Assembly: GCA_963682055.1 (NCBI GenBank)
Contig: OY821750.1
Span: forward strand, 9,922,501 to 9,986,500
DNA length: 64,000 bases
Direction: 5' to 3'
Origin: Primula veris
Taxonomy: Eukaryota > Streptophyta > Magnoliopsida > Ericales > Primulaceae
A model generated the notes under the pieces. That model saw nothing but the letters and a program-made list of their open reading frames with translations. It searched no databases and was not told where the DNA came from. A program made the position numbers and the translations under genes. Shown piece after piece: positions 38,301 to 46,900 of the stretch (positions are counted from its first letter, which is position 1; each line of letters begins with the position of its first letter).

Positions 38301-40684
38301 ATAAGAGTTTCACCATTTTGGCATTTGTAGTTGGTGATGCTCAACCTAGTTGGCAATTTCTTGTTTGCATTGTATATTACTAATACTACAACCTTAAGAA
38401 ACCGCAACAAAAAGTTTAAGAAAGACAAAATGAGGTAGAGAATCCTGCCACATTAACATAGTAACAGAACTCACCGTCATAATGCAAGCATATGGATGTC
38501 TACCAGTTGCATTATGGCATTCATCGAAAAGTAGAACCTTGATCATATCGAGTTTCAGAAAGCTATGCCTCAAAGCATCCAGTAAAATCATGGGTGTCAT
38601 TACAAAAACCTAGATACATAAAATATACCAATCAGAAGAATATTTCCTGAATAAAAGGTGATTTGCAGACAGCGAAGAACTGTCAATTAGTTATGATCAT
38701 TTTACTTCCAAAGTTCCAATGCATTAGAATAAGAAAGTTATATATTAGTGCTGCATTTTGACACTAAGGCATGGGATCCTCCCTCTATAGGACTGTAAAT
38801 TAAACAGAAGCATGCGTACCACAAAAGTAAAGGAGAGAAAGAAAGGCTAAAGGAACAAGCACCTCAAATTTCTCGACTTGTTGCCTCCATGCAGCCTCAT
38901 CCCAGAAATCAACTCCCATTTCTCCCCAATATTTTCCTACCTTCAAGTCGGTGTGCATTTCGACAACTTCCGCTTGCTAATAATAATTATTATTAAACCC
39001 AAACAAACCAAAAATAATTAAACAGAGTTTTTCATAAATTTAAGTAAAGACCAGGATAGAATTAATCCTCAAAAAGAAACAAGATAACAAAAGCATGAAA
39101 AAGCCCTAAGAATATAGATCCACGTACTTGAGTGACAAGCACAACTTTGGGAACTAAGAAAACAGCAATATGTGATGAAGGCTTTCGTAAAAGATGTGCA
39201 TAGTGTCGTAAAAGCATAACAGCTATTAACGTTTTGCCAGAGCCGGTTTCCAGAAACACGATTGTGTTCTCTTTAATTGCTTTCTCAAGAGCTTCAATTT
39301 GATAACTGCAAAAGTAGATATCTATACTAAGGAAGCTCATAGAGAAAATAGTTAACATGAAAAAAACATTATCACAACAACTAAACCACGATACAAAATC
39401 CTCAACAACACGATCAAGGTTGGTTTCGTATCAAAGAGTATAACTTGAAAGGAAAGAATGTCTAAAAAAGGTTGAGAAGAAAACAAATCTTCTAATGTTT
39501 ACCTGGTACCCTGAGAAGGTAAATTAAGAGGGAACAAAAAAAAACGCAAGGAAAAGAAAATTGACACTTAAGGCTTGGTTGGCTGCAGTTCTACAGAAAA
39601 TAAGCTGGCTTGTTTGAGCTGAAAAAAAAAGGTCGGAATTGCACAGATTAAATTTTAGCTTACAAGTCAGAAAGCGAAAAAAGTTTGTCTTGTTCAGCTA
39701 ACCAGGTAACCAACCAGAGGGGTGCATGAATGTTTATAAGCCATTAGCTTTCTTCATAGCTGCTAAAACAAGCCCTTACTGTTCTCTGACAATTTTTACT
39801 ATAATTCTATATTTTAAGTATTAGTACTATCTCATAAGTGAATGATATAAATGAGATGGCTTAACTGTAACTAGTAATCTTTTATTTTCCACAAATAATA
39901 GAAAAACCTTTTTTAGTAAAATGTACTCGTAACATAAAAATAGGCAGATTAGATACTCATAAAATGCTACTGCAATCATAGGTATGCTAAAACAAGCCTT
40001 TGCTGTTAAGTGACAAATGTAATTACCAAGCTCTGTTTTTAAGTATTAGTACTCTCTCATAAGTGAAGGAAATAAATGACATAGCTTAACTGTAACTAGT
40101 AATCCTTTTTTTTCCACAAATAATTATAAAAAAAAACTTTTTTTAGTAAAATGTACCCCCAACATAAAGTTGTTGAGTTATTAACTTATTGTTTATCCAT
40201 GCTCTCTTGATCTAGACTCAGAATTGCTCAGCTTTAACTTTCACTTCCTTTAACAAATTTCACAAGTTCACAAATACACAAAAATAAAAAACACTTTTAG
40301 AGTATATCACAAAGATGTTGAAATTAATGCATATTCATACTATTTTCAGCTATAATCAGACTTTGCTACTCTCAAACTTTCACTTTCACTTTCTCATATA
40401 AACCTTATTCCATCAATAGAATCTGATTACCTATATAATGATTAAAGCAAAACATAAAAAAACTATCATCATGCTTTAACCATTTCAATAGCAGTATTGA
40501 CAGTAACTATTTAATGCTACTAATGAATAAACAACTCATCAAACTACTAAATAAGTTACACAATAATATGACATGAAAATGAAGCAAAATAATAAATAAA
40601 TAAATAAAATAACCTTCTGGCAAAAGAAAGAGGCTGAGAAGCATGCTGTTCAGTTCCATCCACTGCCATTTCAGTTAATTCCAT
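24889..40684 (-). CDS. DCL2: DCL2-B: Dicer-like 2, complete 22-exon gene
   Basis: I joined 22 exons by AG and GT borders that keep a single frame. They sum to 4,227 nt, that is 1,408 residues and TAG (24891-24889); the Arabidopsis protein is about 1,390. Motifs in order: Walker A GSGKT (residues 45-49), DECH (150-153), TASP (187-190), QSRGRAR (494-500), DUF283, PAZ, RNase IIIa LGDSFLKY region (1006-1020), RNase IIIb [11 protein letters not shown] (1199-1209), and one C-terminal dsRNA-binding domain. The ATG at 40684 gives the short N terminus usual for DCL2. I saw no stop, frameshift or missing catalytic acid. Family role: processes long dsRNA into 22-nt siRNAs in antiviral and inverted-repeat silencing. 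Twenty introns are GT-AG, one GC-AG. A dead tandem copy lies downstream. The single dsRNA-binding domain and overall sequence argue against DCL1, DCL3 or DCL4. Confidence 0.95.
26762..28979 (-). CDS. DCL2: DCL2-B exons 18-20: RNase IIIa
   Basis: Exons 18 (28783-28979), 19 (27676-27885), 20 (26762-27172), residues 926-1198. [15 protein letters not shown] opens the domain. [15 protein letters not shown] carries the first acidic cluster and [16 protein letters not shown] the second (D and E), both intact, so this RNase III unit should be active. Exon 20 also starts the second domain ([20 protein letters not shown]). Confidence 0.93.
27972..28017. repeat. Perfect 23-bp tandem duplication in intron 18 of DCL2-B
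   Basis: ACGGATGTAAGTGCAATTAC plus ACT occurs twice without spacer. Small recent slippage or repair event, no expected function. Confidence 0.85.
28980..29857 (-). other. Intron 17 of DCL2-B: GC-AG intron with a TRIM remnant
   Basis: Exon 17 ends AAAAAG and the intron begins GCAAGA. No GT nearby keeps the frame. Using GC the phase-1 end joins the TACCTACT start of exon 18 after CTGCAG at 28985-28980. GC-AG introns are a minor but normal plant class. Confidence 0.8.
29148..29348 (+). mobile_element. TRIM retroelement remnant in intron 17 of DCL2-B
   Basis: A 79-bp TG...CA segment (29148-29226, TGTTAAGAG...TTACCAACA) with the TRIM hallmark ATTATCCCACATCG is followed at once by TGGTATCAGAGC (29227-29238), the primer site for plant initiator tRNA-Met. 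A G-rich tract (TATATGGGG) near 29335 could be the polypurine tract. I see no 3' LTR. No coding capacity. Confidence 0.75.
29858..30463 (-). CDS. DCL2: DCL2-B exons 16-17: PAZ domain
   Basis: Exons 16 (30039-30463) and 17 (29858-29961), residues about 750-925. [20 protein letters not shown] and the following [15 protein letters not shown] are the conserved PAZ core that anchors the dsRNA 3' overhang. Exon 17 ends in a lysine-rich stretch and has the unusual GC donor (29857-29856). Confidence 0.92.
30968..33363 (-). CDS. DCL2: DCL2-B exons 13-15: linker and DUF283
   Basis: Exons 13 (33145-33363), 14 (31782-32008), 15 (30968-31233), residues about 512-749. Exon 13 includes [19 protein letters not shown] and CSRLPSD; exon 14 has the [20 protein letters not shown] block of DUF283, a dsRBD-like fold used for partner or RNA binding in Dicers. 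Intron 13 contains a TRIM solo LTR. Confidence 0.92.
32200..32345 (+). mobile_element. TRIM-type solo LTR in intron 13 of DCL2-B
   Basis: 146 bp, TGTAACGATCC...GGTTGTTACA, flanked by GCATA on both sides (32195-32199, 32346-32350). Contains ATTATCCCACATCGG, shared with the TRIM in intron 17. The homologous site in DCL2-A (74-78) has a single GCATA and no insert. Confidence 0.85.
33852..35631 (-). CDS. DCL2: DCL2-B exons 8-12: helicase C-terminal half
   Basis: Exons 8 (35503-35631), 9 (35281-35410), 10 (35047-35173), 11 (34383-34578), 12 (33852-34012), residues 265-512. Exon 11 holds [14 protein letters not shown] and exon 12 [15 protein letters not shown] and QSRGRARM, motifs IV to VI of the superfamily 2 helicase. 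All borders keep phase. Confidence 0.93.
36292..39305 (-). CDS. DCL2: DCL2-B exons 2-7: helicase ATP-binding half
   Basis: Exons 2 (39128-39305), 3 (38863-38976), 4 (38475-38609), 5 (37031-37115), 6 (36594-36661), 7 (36292-36432), residues 24-264. Walker A LETGSGKT lies in exon 2, the DECH box LLFDECHNA in exon 4, MTASP in exon 5. Exon 3 has the DCL2-like [13 protein letters not shown]. Dicer helicase domains bind dsRNA ends and hydrolyse ATP for processive cutting (family knowledge). Confidence 0.93.
39813..40150. repeat. Duplicated segment within intron 1 of DCL2-B
   Basis: A stretch of about 110 bp (AAGTATTAGTACT, CTTAACTGTAACTAGTAATC, TTTTCCACAAATAAT) occurs at about 39813-39920 and again at about 40035-40150. 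DCL2-A has at most one short version of this region. Confidence 0.75.
40614..40684 (-). CDS. DCL2: DCL2-B exon 1
   Basis: 71 nt from the ATG at 40684, reading [13 protein letters not shown] and ending AGAAG before GT at 40613-40612. The split codon joins exon 2 at 39305 to give [12 protein letters not shown], the normal start of the DCL2 helicase. The open frame continues upstream of the ATG without another plausible start in DCL2-like sequence. Confidence 0.85.
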
Positions 40685-41150
40685 TTCTCTAAACAAAAAA
40701 CCAAAACAAAAATGGTAAATTAATACTCTAGTAAAAAAAAAAAAACATTCACCCAAAAATGATGTAAAAAAACAAACCAAAAATCAAACATTTATTGAAA
40801 TATAGAAAGACTTACAAAGATTTGGTTTTTAATACACTAAAAAGGCAATAAGAGACAAAAACATAGTTCTTTAATTAAGTATATATAGAGAGAGAATGAG
40901 TGTAAGATTGAGTGGAGGTTGTTAAGAAAATAGTACTATTATATTATTATATAAAGATTCCAATAATGACCACTGTTCCATCTTTTTGTATTCTTTTGTA
41001 TTCTTTTTTGAAAAAGTATCCCACTGTTCAATGCTTGAGAAAAAAGTTCAAAACTCTTCGATTACTTAAGTCGTAAGATATATATATTTATTGATATGAA
41101 TTTTTTCAAAATATACTCAATATCAACTTTTCACAATTTTCAATTCTCAT
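40685..41150 (-). promoter_or_regulatory. 5' flank and probable promoter of DCL2-B
   Basis: TATATATA at 40880-40887, read on the minus strand, lies about 200 nt before the ATG, preceded by CT-rich DNA. Similar in layout to the DCL2-A flank. Nothing else gene-like is seen up to the MITE at 41154. Confidence 0.4.
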
Positions 41151-41153
41151 AAT

Positions 41154-41433
41154 TAGGGCTGGGTTTGTTCCCCTTTCGTTCGGTTTTTAGCAAAATCAAA
41201 ACCGAGCATATTTTTCAATTCGGTTTTTTTTTGTTTTGGTTTTTTTATTTTTTGTACCGAACCGCATCGGGTTTTTTCGGTCCAGTTTCGGTTTTTTTCG
41301 GTTTTTCAGTTTTTTCGGTTCGGTTTTATTGAAAACTGAAACCGACCCGAAAAATTTTCGGCTTTTCGGTTACGATCTTTTTCGGTTCGGTTATCGGTCC
41401 GGTTTGGTTTTTCCGTTTTTTCGTTCAGCCCTA
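41154..41433. mobile_element. hAT-like MITE of CGGTTTT repeats
   Basis: 280 bp, TAGGGCTGGG on the left and, in reverse, TAGGGCTGAACG on the right. The interior is built from CGGTTTT and CGGTTCGGTTTT motifs. The flanking 8-mers (CTCATAAT, CCGATCAT) agree only partly. Same end type as the element at 58374-58935. The small plus-strand frame here is a by-product of the repeat. Confidence 0.6.
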
Positions 41434-41498
41434 CCGATCATTTTGATACAAGTAACGGAGTGAGTACTACATTTATATATATGGATACCATAAAAAAC

Positions 41499-41762
41499 AC
41501 TCAAATGGACACTTTTTTGTAAAAACGCTCCAAATTAATATTTGATTAATGTAAATCTCCACTTTTTCACGACGGGACACAAATATGCGTCTTGTTTTTT
41601 TTACTGAGATTTATAATGACACGTTTTGAATTTTTAAATTTTACCATAATTTCGAAAACATATCATTCGCATATTTGTGTTCCCGTCGTGAAACTATGGA
41701 GATTTAGATTAACTAAATCTTGATTTGAATCGTTTTTACGAAAAAATTTCAAGTTTATGTGT
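41499..41762. mobile_element. Foldback MITE with about 90-bp arms
   Basis: Left arm contains GTAAATCTCCACTTTTTCAC and GACGGGACACAAATATGCG; the right arm (about 41664-41762) is its reverse complement with few changes. The loop is about 80 bp. Transcripts would form a long hairpin. Confidence 0.7.
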
Positions 41763-42489
41763 AATTTGATGTTCATATAACTCTTGTGTATATATATATA
41801 TATACTTCTATCTATATCATGCTATTATATATGTCTCCGTGCTTAGGAAGACTTGCAGCATTTTTTTACAATCTCTGTCAATTAATTAAACTAGCATACA
41901 TGTCTAGGTGTGAATTAAAAAAAAAAATATATAATCCGTTACATTATAATTTTTAACGAAAGGAGGGACAATTATGGTTGAGGGATAGAGCGGAAATTTG
42001 ATGGCAGTTATTTTTTTTTAATTCTTGTGTAAAAATCTTTACTACTATTTTGTAATTTTATTAAATAATAGTATTTTTTTTATAAATAATTGTTTGAAAT
42101 CTTCATAACCCCTCCTCACATAAATAATAGTATAATTACAAAAAAAACAAATTTATTTATTTTTTTATAAAAAAAAATATATTAATATACAAAATAAGTA
42201 AATAAATAAATGAACTGCGGTTGAACAACTGCTCCACATATACCGTGTCTGGCCTTTTTTTTCCTATGGTATCTATCTCTTTTCTCTCCACATATAAATG
42301 GAGATATTTCTCTCAAGATTTTACTCGTTTGTTATCCAACTTTAAAATAGACTAATTTCTAAATTTTTATATTGGTCAGACACTTATATTATGATATTTA
42401 CACATATTTCACATTATATATGTTTACACGTTTCACTACGCAATGCCTTGGCTCACCCTCTACTATATATATATATATATATATATATA
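41763..42489. other. AT-rich intergenic DNA with a (TA)n microsatellite
   Basis: No ORF or conserved motif. A TA dinucleotide run of about 30 bp (42461-42490) directly abuts the Helitron end. Confidence 0.5.
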
Positions 42490-42788
42490 TTAGTAATCGT
42501 GTCTCACGTGTTGTGTGTGCGGCGCGTAATCCAATAAAAATATAGAAAATAGGTATAATTATTATATAAATATGTGGATAATACAAAAGAAAAACATAAT
42601 TTAAGATTTAAAAGAATGTTTGGTTGTTAAAAAGCGATAAATAGTTTTATTAGTTTTTACTTTTTATATTTTTATGAGAGTATGATATTATTATAATTAA
42701 TATAAAAGTGTATGTATATTTTTGGAAAAAAATGAATAAATTGGACAGACTCATTTGACTTGTGTCGACTTATTATAATAATAATAGA
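42490..42788 (-). mobile_element. Non-autonomous Helitron (299 bp)
   Basis: Read on the minus strand it begins TCTATTATTATTATAATAAG and ends CACGATTACTAA followed by T, so it has the 5' TC and 3' CTRR ends of Helitrons. Both ends resemble the better-supported Helitron at 49585-49892 (TCTATACTATTATAATAAG and CACGATTACTAG). The base before the 5' TC is T rather than A. No Rep/helicase coding. Confidence 0.6.
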
Positions 42789-42982
42789 ATGATATATTCT
42801 ACTATAATAACTAAGGGATAAAAAGTTGGTTACTATTGAGGCTACTAAAATGCACCTCACTTTAAGAAAAAAAATAAACCTATATTTTAGTTAATTATAT
42901 TACAATACCACCGAAAGGATTCTCACGTTTGAAAAATAAAACTATTCCCACAAATTTCTCTTCCCACAACTCTGTAACTTTA

Positions 42983-43120
42983 GGAGGAGGGGTGCTCTGA
43001 AAAACTATACCTCTGGCATCATTGGATTCTTCAGTCTGTGGACCCTACTGTTGATCCAATAGTGCCACAAAGGAGAGTTTTTCAGACTATACATTAAGTA
43101 TAGTCTGGCTCCCCTCTGCG
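42983..43120. mobile_element. Small MITE with 9-bp target duplication
   Basis: 138 bp flanked by GTAACTTTA (42974-42982 and 43121-43129). Ends GGAGGAGGGGTGCTCTG and, in reverse, CGCAGAGGGGAGCCAGAC are an imperfect inverted repeat. A short inner palindrome ACTATAC..GTATAGT lies near the right end. Probably Mutator-like. Confidence 0.7.
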
Positions 43121-43211
43121 GTAACTTTATCTCTTTTTATTTTAAATTTGAAACCTCTTTCTCTTTTATCTCGCCTAAGAAACAAATTATACCATCCCAT
43201 CTTTTCTTAAG

Positions 43212-43714
43212 AGTTTTTTTTCTTTCAAAATTAGCTAGTGTGCCCCGATAAATACCAGAATGAGCTATACCTCATTTATCTTCGTTAATTAAATTGACCA
43301 AGTGTTTATAAAAAATTTAAATACTATTTCTTTAAAAATTCATATCTTCATTAATACAATTGACGAAGATTTTATAAAAAATTAAACTCAACTTCGTTAA
43401 AATAATTGACTAAGTTCTTAAAATTTTAAATGTTAACTTGGTTTAAAAATACAATTGACGAAATTTGTCAAATATTTTAACGAAGTTGGGTTTAATTTTA
43501 TATAAATACTTCGTCAATTTTATTATCGAAGATATGAATTTTCATTTAAAAACTTCGTTAATTCTTTTAATGAATTAGTATTTAAATTTTTTATGAAGAC
43601 TTCGTAAATTCAATTAACGAAAATAGAATAGGTGGACCATTTTGACAATTTTGAAAAAAGTTAGCCCATTCTGATATTTATTGAGGCTAACTGGCCCATT
43701 TTGCCAAAAAACTC
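43212..43714. mobile_element. Long foldback MITE, about 250-bp arms, nearly no loop
   Basis: Flanked by TTTTCTTAAG (43202-43211 and 43715-43724). The arms pair over almost the whole 503 bp: from AGTTTTTT and ATAAATACCAGAATGAGC at the left to CATATCTTC and AACTTCGTTAA near the centre, with partners in reverse to the right end. No ORF. 9-10 bp duplication suggests a Mutator-like foldback element. Confidence 0.8.
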
Positions 43715-43769
43715 TTTTCTTAAGCTACAATTCTCTCTTTATTTTTTTAATTGTTTTCTTATTATTTAT

Positions 43770-43970
43770 TGTTGTGTGACATATTAGCACACATATATAT
43801 GTATATAGATAAAGAGAGAAAATATAGAGAGAGACAACATGGTCTTTATTAATCAGAATGTATCAATACAAGTGGACCATAACCTTCTTTATATAGAAGA
43901 GCTTAGGGTTATACAAGTTAAAAAGTCCAACTTAGGCCCATTATGAGTAAGAGGCTCAATAGTTCAATAA
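43770..43970 (-). repeat. Left LTR (3' LTR of copy 1), truncated
   Basis: Shares TCAGAATGTAT..AATAC, CCTTCTTTATATAGAAGAG and GGCCCATTATGAGTAA with the other two LTRs. Its right end, with the expected TACAACA and adjacent polypurine tract, is missing: CAATAA joins directly to interior sequence. Confidence 0.75.
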
Positions 43971-46900
43971 CGTCTTGAACGTCTTGAATTCTTCGTCTTC
44001 ATGCAGTCGATCTGAGTCGAGTTCATTCGCAGTGTTAAACACATAAAAACTTAGGGACGGAAAACCAGTGTGGGACAAAACCGGTACCTACGAGAAACTG
44101 TGTAGCCAAATGATATAGGACGAAATTCGACGTAATTAACTAACCACAAAACAGTGTGCCACATCAAAACCTTGCCGGAGCAAACCCAATGCGAAAATCT
44201 CTGATCGAAGAAAAAGAGTGCAACAGTGGTAGTAGTAGGGGATCAACCACAAAACAGGTGTCTCATCAAAACCTTGCTAGAGTAAACCCAGTGGAAAAAA
44301 CCTATAGTCGAAGGACAAAATAGTACACAGTGGTAAGAAGTATACAACATGATACTCCCCCTAATTTCGGCAATCTTAAGTGAGGTGTGATGGGAACGTG
44401 GAAAAAAACCTTGCCAAGGAAAACCCATTGGAAAAAAACCTTGGTCTAAGGAAAAAAAGAGTACACGAGCATGCGACTGGATGCTCCCCCTCACTTGCAC
44501 ACGACAAGGTGCGATGATTTCGACTAAGTAGTAATTAGTGCAATAAGCATTCACCTGGATGCTCCCCCTCACTTGCACACGACGGGGTGCAATGATTTCA
44601 TATTCGAATAAAGAGTACGAGCATTCGACTGGATGCCTCATTTACTTGCACACGACTGTATGCAAGAAAATATAACGTGGAATAAATTGAACATTCGACA
44701 GGATGCTCTTAAACTTCATATGTGAAGATTTATTTCGGCAAGAAATGCTAAATAGCATAATCTAGTCATGCCTCTCTTGATCGATAACAACAGGTTGTCC
44801 TCAAATAAGACAAGTGTTTTATCTGGATCGTGAGACAGAGCATATGCAATTCAAATATGGCTAATACGAGCTCGAAGCCATATACACTCTCTAGTCGTCA
44901 CAGAGAGCACGAGTAGATCAGAGTGATTCGTTTGGAGTCATTCCAAGACCTCCAAGATATTGCTTTATTCCTAATGGTAAAGACAGACCATGTTAGGAAT
45001 ATCCCTTATGCGGGTCTGATAAGTAACCGGCATCGGTATAACCGAAAAAGGGTTGCGTTAATTCGAGTACCGAAGGAGGTAGGTACACTCGATGACGCAA
45101 ATGGGATAAGACAAGCCCTCATCCACAGTTATATTAAGGTAATGGGAAAATGTCTTTTATGCCATTTCGATGGCAACGTGTTAGCGCGATGTTGTGTCGA
45201 GCTATACCATTCACAGCAGACAAGATGTTCGTCCTAGTACATTAGACCAAGTACAATGATGCGCTTATTGTACTTAGATATGAACATCATGGTTCAATAT
45301 CTCTTTGTCATCTCATCAGGGACGGACCGGGTCTATATCAATGTCTAGTGATCGAACGATCATGGGAGAATCTGACGACTTAGCGTCATAATGACTAAAA
45401 CGTCATAACACCTTCTAGGTGTAGTCTGAATCATGGATTTTGATTCAATCTTTATAGGACTCGATCATCAGGCCGAGTCACTACCGTGTCTTCCCAAGAT
45501 CCTTCATCTCGAAGGAAAATCCAAAAAAATGGATCACGTAATAAAACACTCAAGGGCATAATACTTGTTCAAGTATCCCAAGCTAATCAAGTACTCACTT
45601 AGGCGGGTATACCACATCCGCTCGGATTATATTAATCCATGTAGTGAATGTCTCATTTAATTGAGATCGTGTTCCGTGGTCAGAAACTACTTGATTCAAG
45701 CATTATGAAGTCACATAGGGACCTTCATCTATATCGCTTTGTCTAAATCCCCATAGAGATAAAACCGTGACCATATTCATGGCTGCATACTCAATTTTTC
45801 GGAAACTACTAAACTGGTAAAGTAGAGGACTATTATAATGTCCATTACGAGGAAATCAACCATCTCGTAATCAATTCCAAGGTGTGAGAGAAGCCTTGCG
45901 CTACTAGGTGAGCATTCTACAATCTCATTATTCTCATCAATTTTCCTTACGAATAACCAAATAAACGAACTCGTTTAACATTGGTGGTGTTGGAGCTACA
46001 GGTCCGAACACACTTTCGCTAAGGAGTCTACTTGGATTGCAAGTTTTCATTAGTCTAGTCTTTTCTACGTTGACTTCAGGCAACGGTACATGGTTATGTG
46101 TCATAATTTTTTTATATTATTAGTCGTCACTGAATATATGAACAATTAATTAATGACAGTCTCTTTTCGCTTCAATATCGTCTAAGATATCATGATCGAC
46201 AGATATTTCGAGATTTTTAGGATGATGAGAAAATCACACATCTCCTTGCTTCTTTATAATCTCGTGCGACAAACAAGTTTCAGTTCACCACCTCTGGGGC
46301 TAAACGAATTTGGAACCGGTCAACTTCCTCGTATCTTGGGAAGGACGACAGACTGACGGCCGACGGCAGCGTCCTTTGATTGGCGGGTTCGGACAAAGCA
46401 ACGTGTTACGACAGGAACACGGCGTCCGACAGGGACGTCTATCCTTGCAAACATTTTGCAGCAGGTATAAATGATCTCGTGACATCTCATAAAGTCATTA
46501 AATGCGTCTGACATTTAGTTAGATTTGAGAGAGTCTATGCACCTACTTATCACTAAGTGCAGTTTTGGGGATCAAGCTAAGACTGAGTGGGTTATGCCAT
46601 GTTACTTCACGTCGTTCCTTATCAACAGTAACATGCAAATCTCCCCCTAACGATGGGGAGAACAGTCTTAGCGATATCACTTTCGCATATCATGCAGTAA
46701 AGAGATCGCTTGCCAATGTTACTCTATCAAATGATAGGCATGGGATTCATAATCCACTTACGTCTCCTTCAGAGGTCCATATTTTGAACGCTATAGCGGT
46801 TCAATCAAAATATTAATTAAGCACTCCAAACACGCGTTAATATGAGACTTCTGGCTCATAACCAGTAACCAGCTGGTACGCATATGGTGTCTGAGTGTCT

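Noticed and set aside
24889..40684. Possibility that DCL2-B is also a pseudogene
   Set aside because: All 22 exons join in one frame, splice sites are canonical except one GC donor, and both RNase III sites and the helicase motifs are intact.
44923..45237. Plus-strand frame conserved at 51033-51293
   Set aside because: Present in both because the region is duplicated; the minus strand reads RNase H (GYTDAGYLSDPHK).
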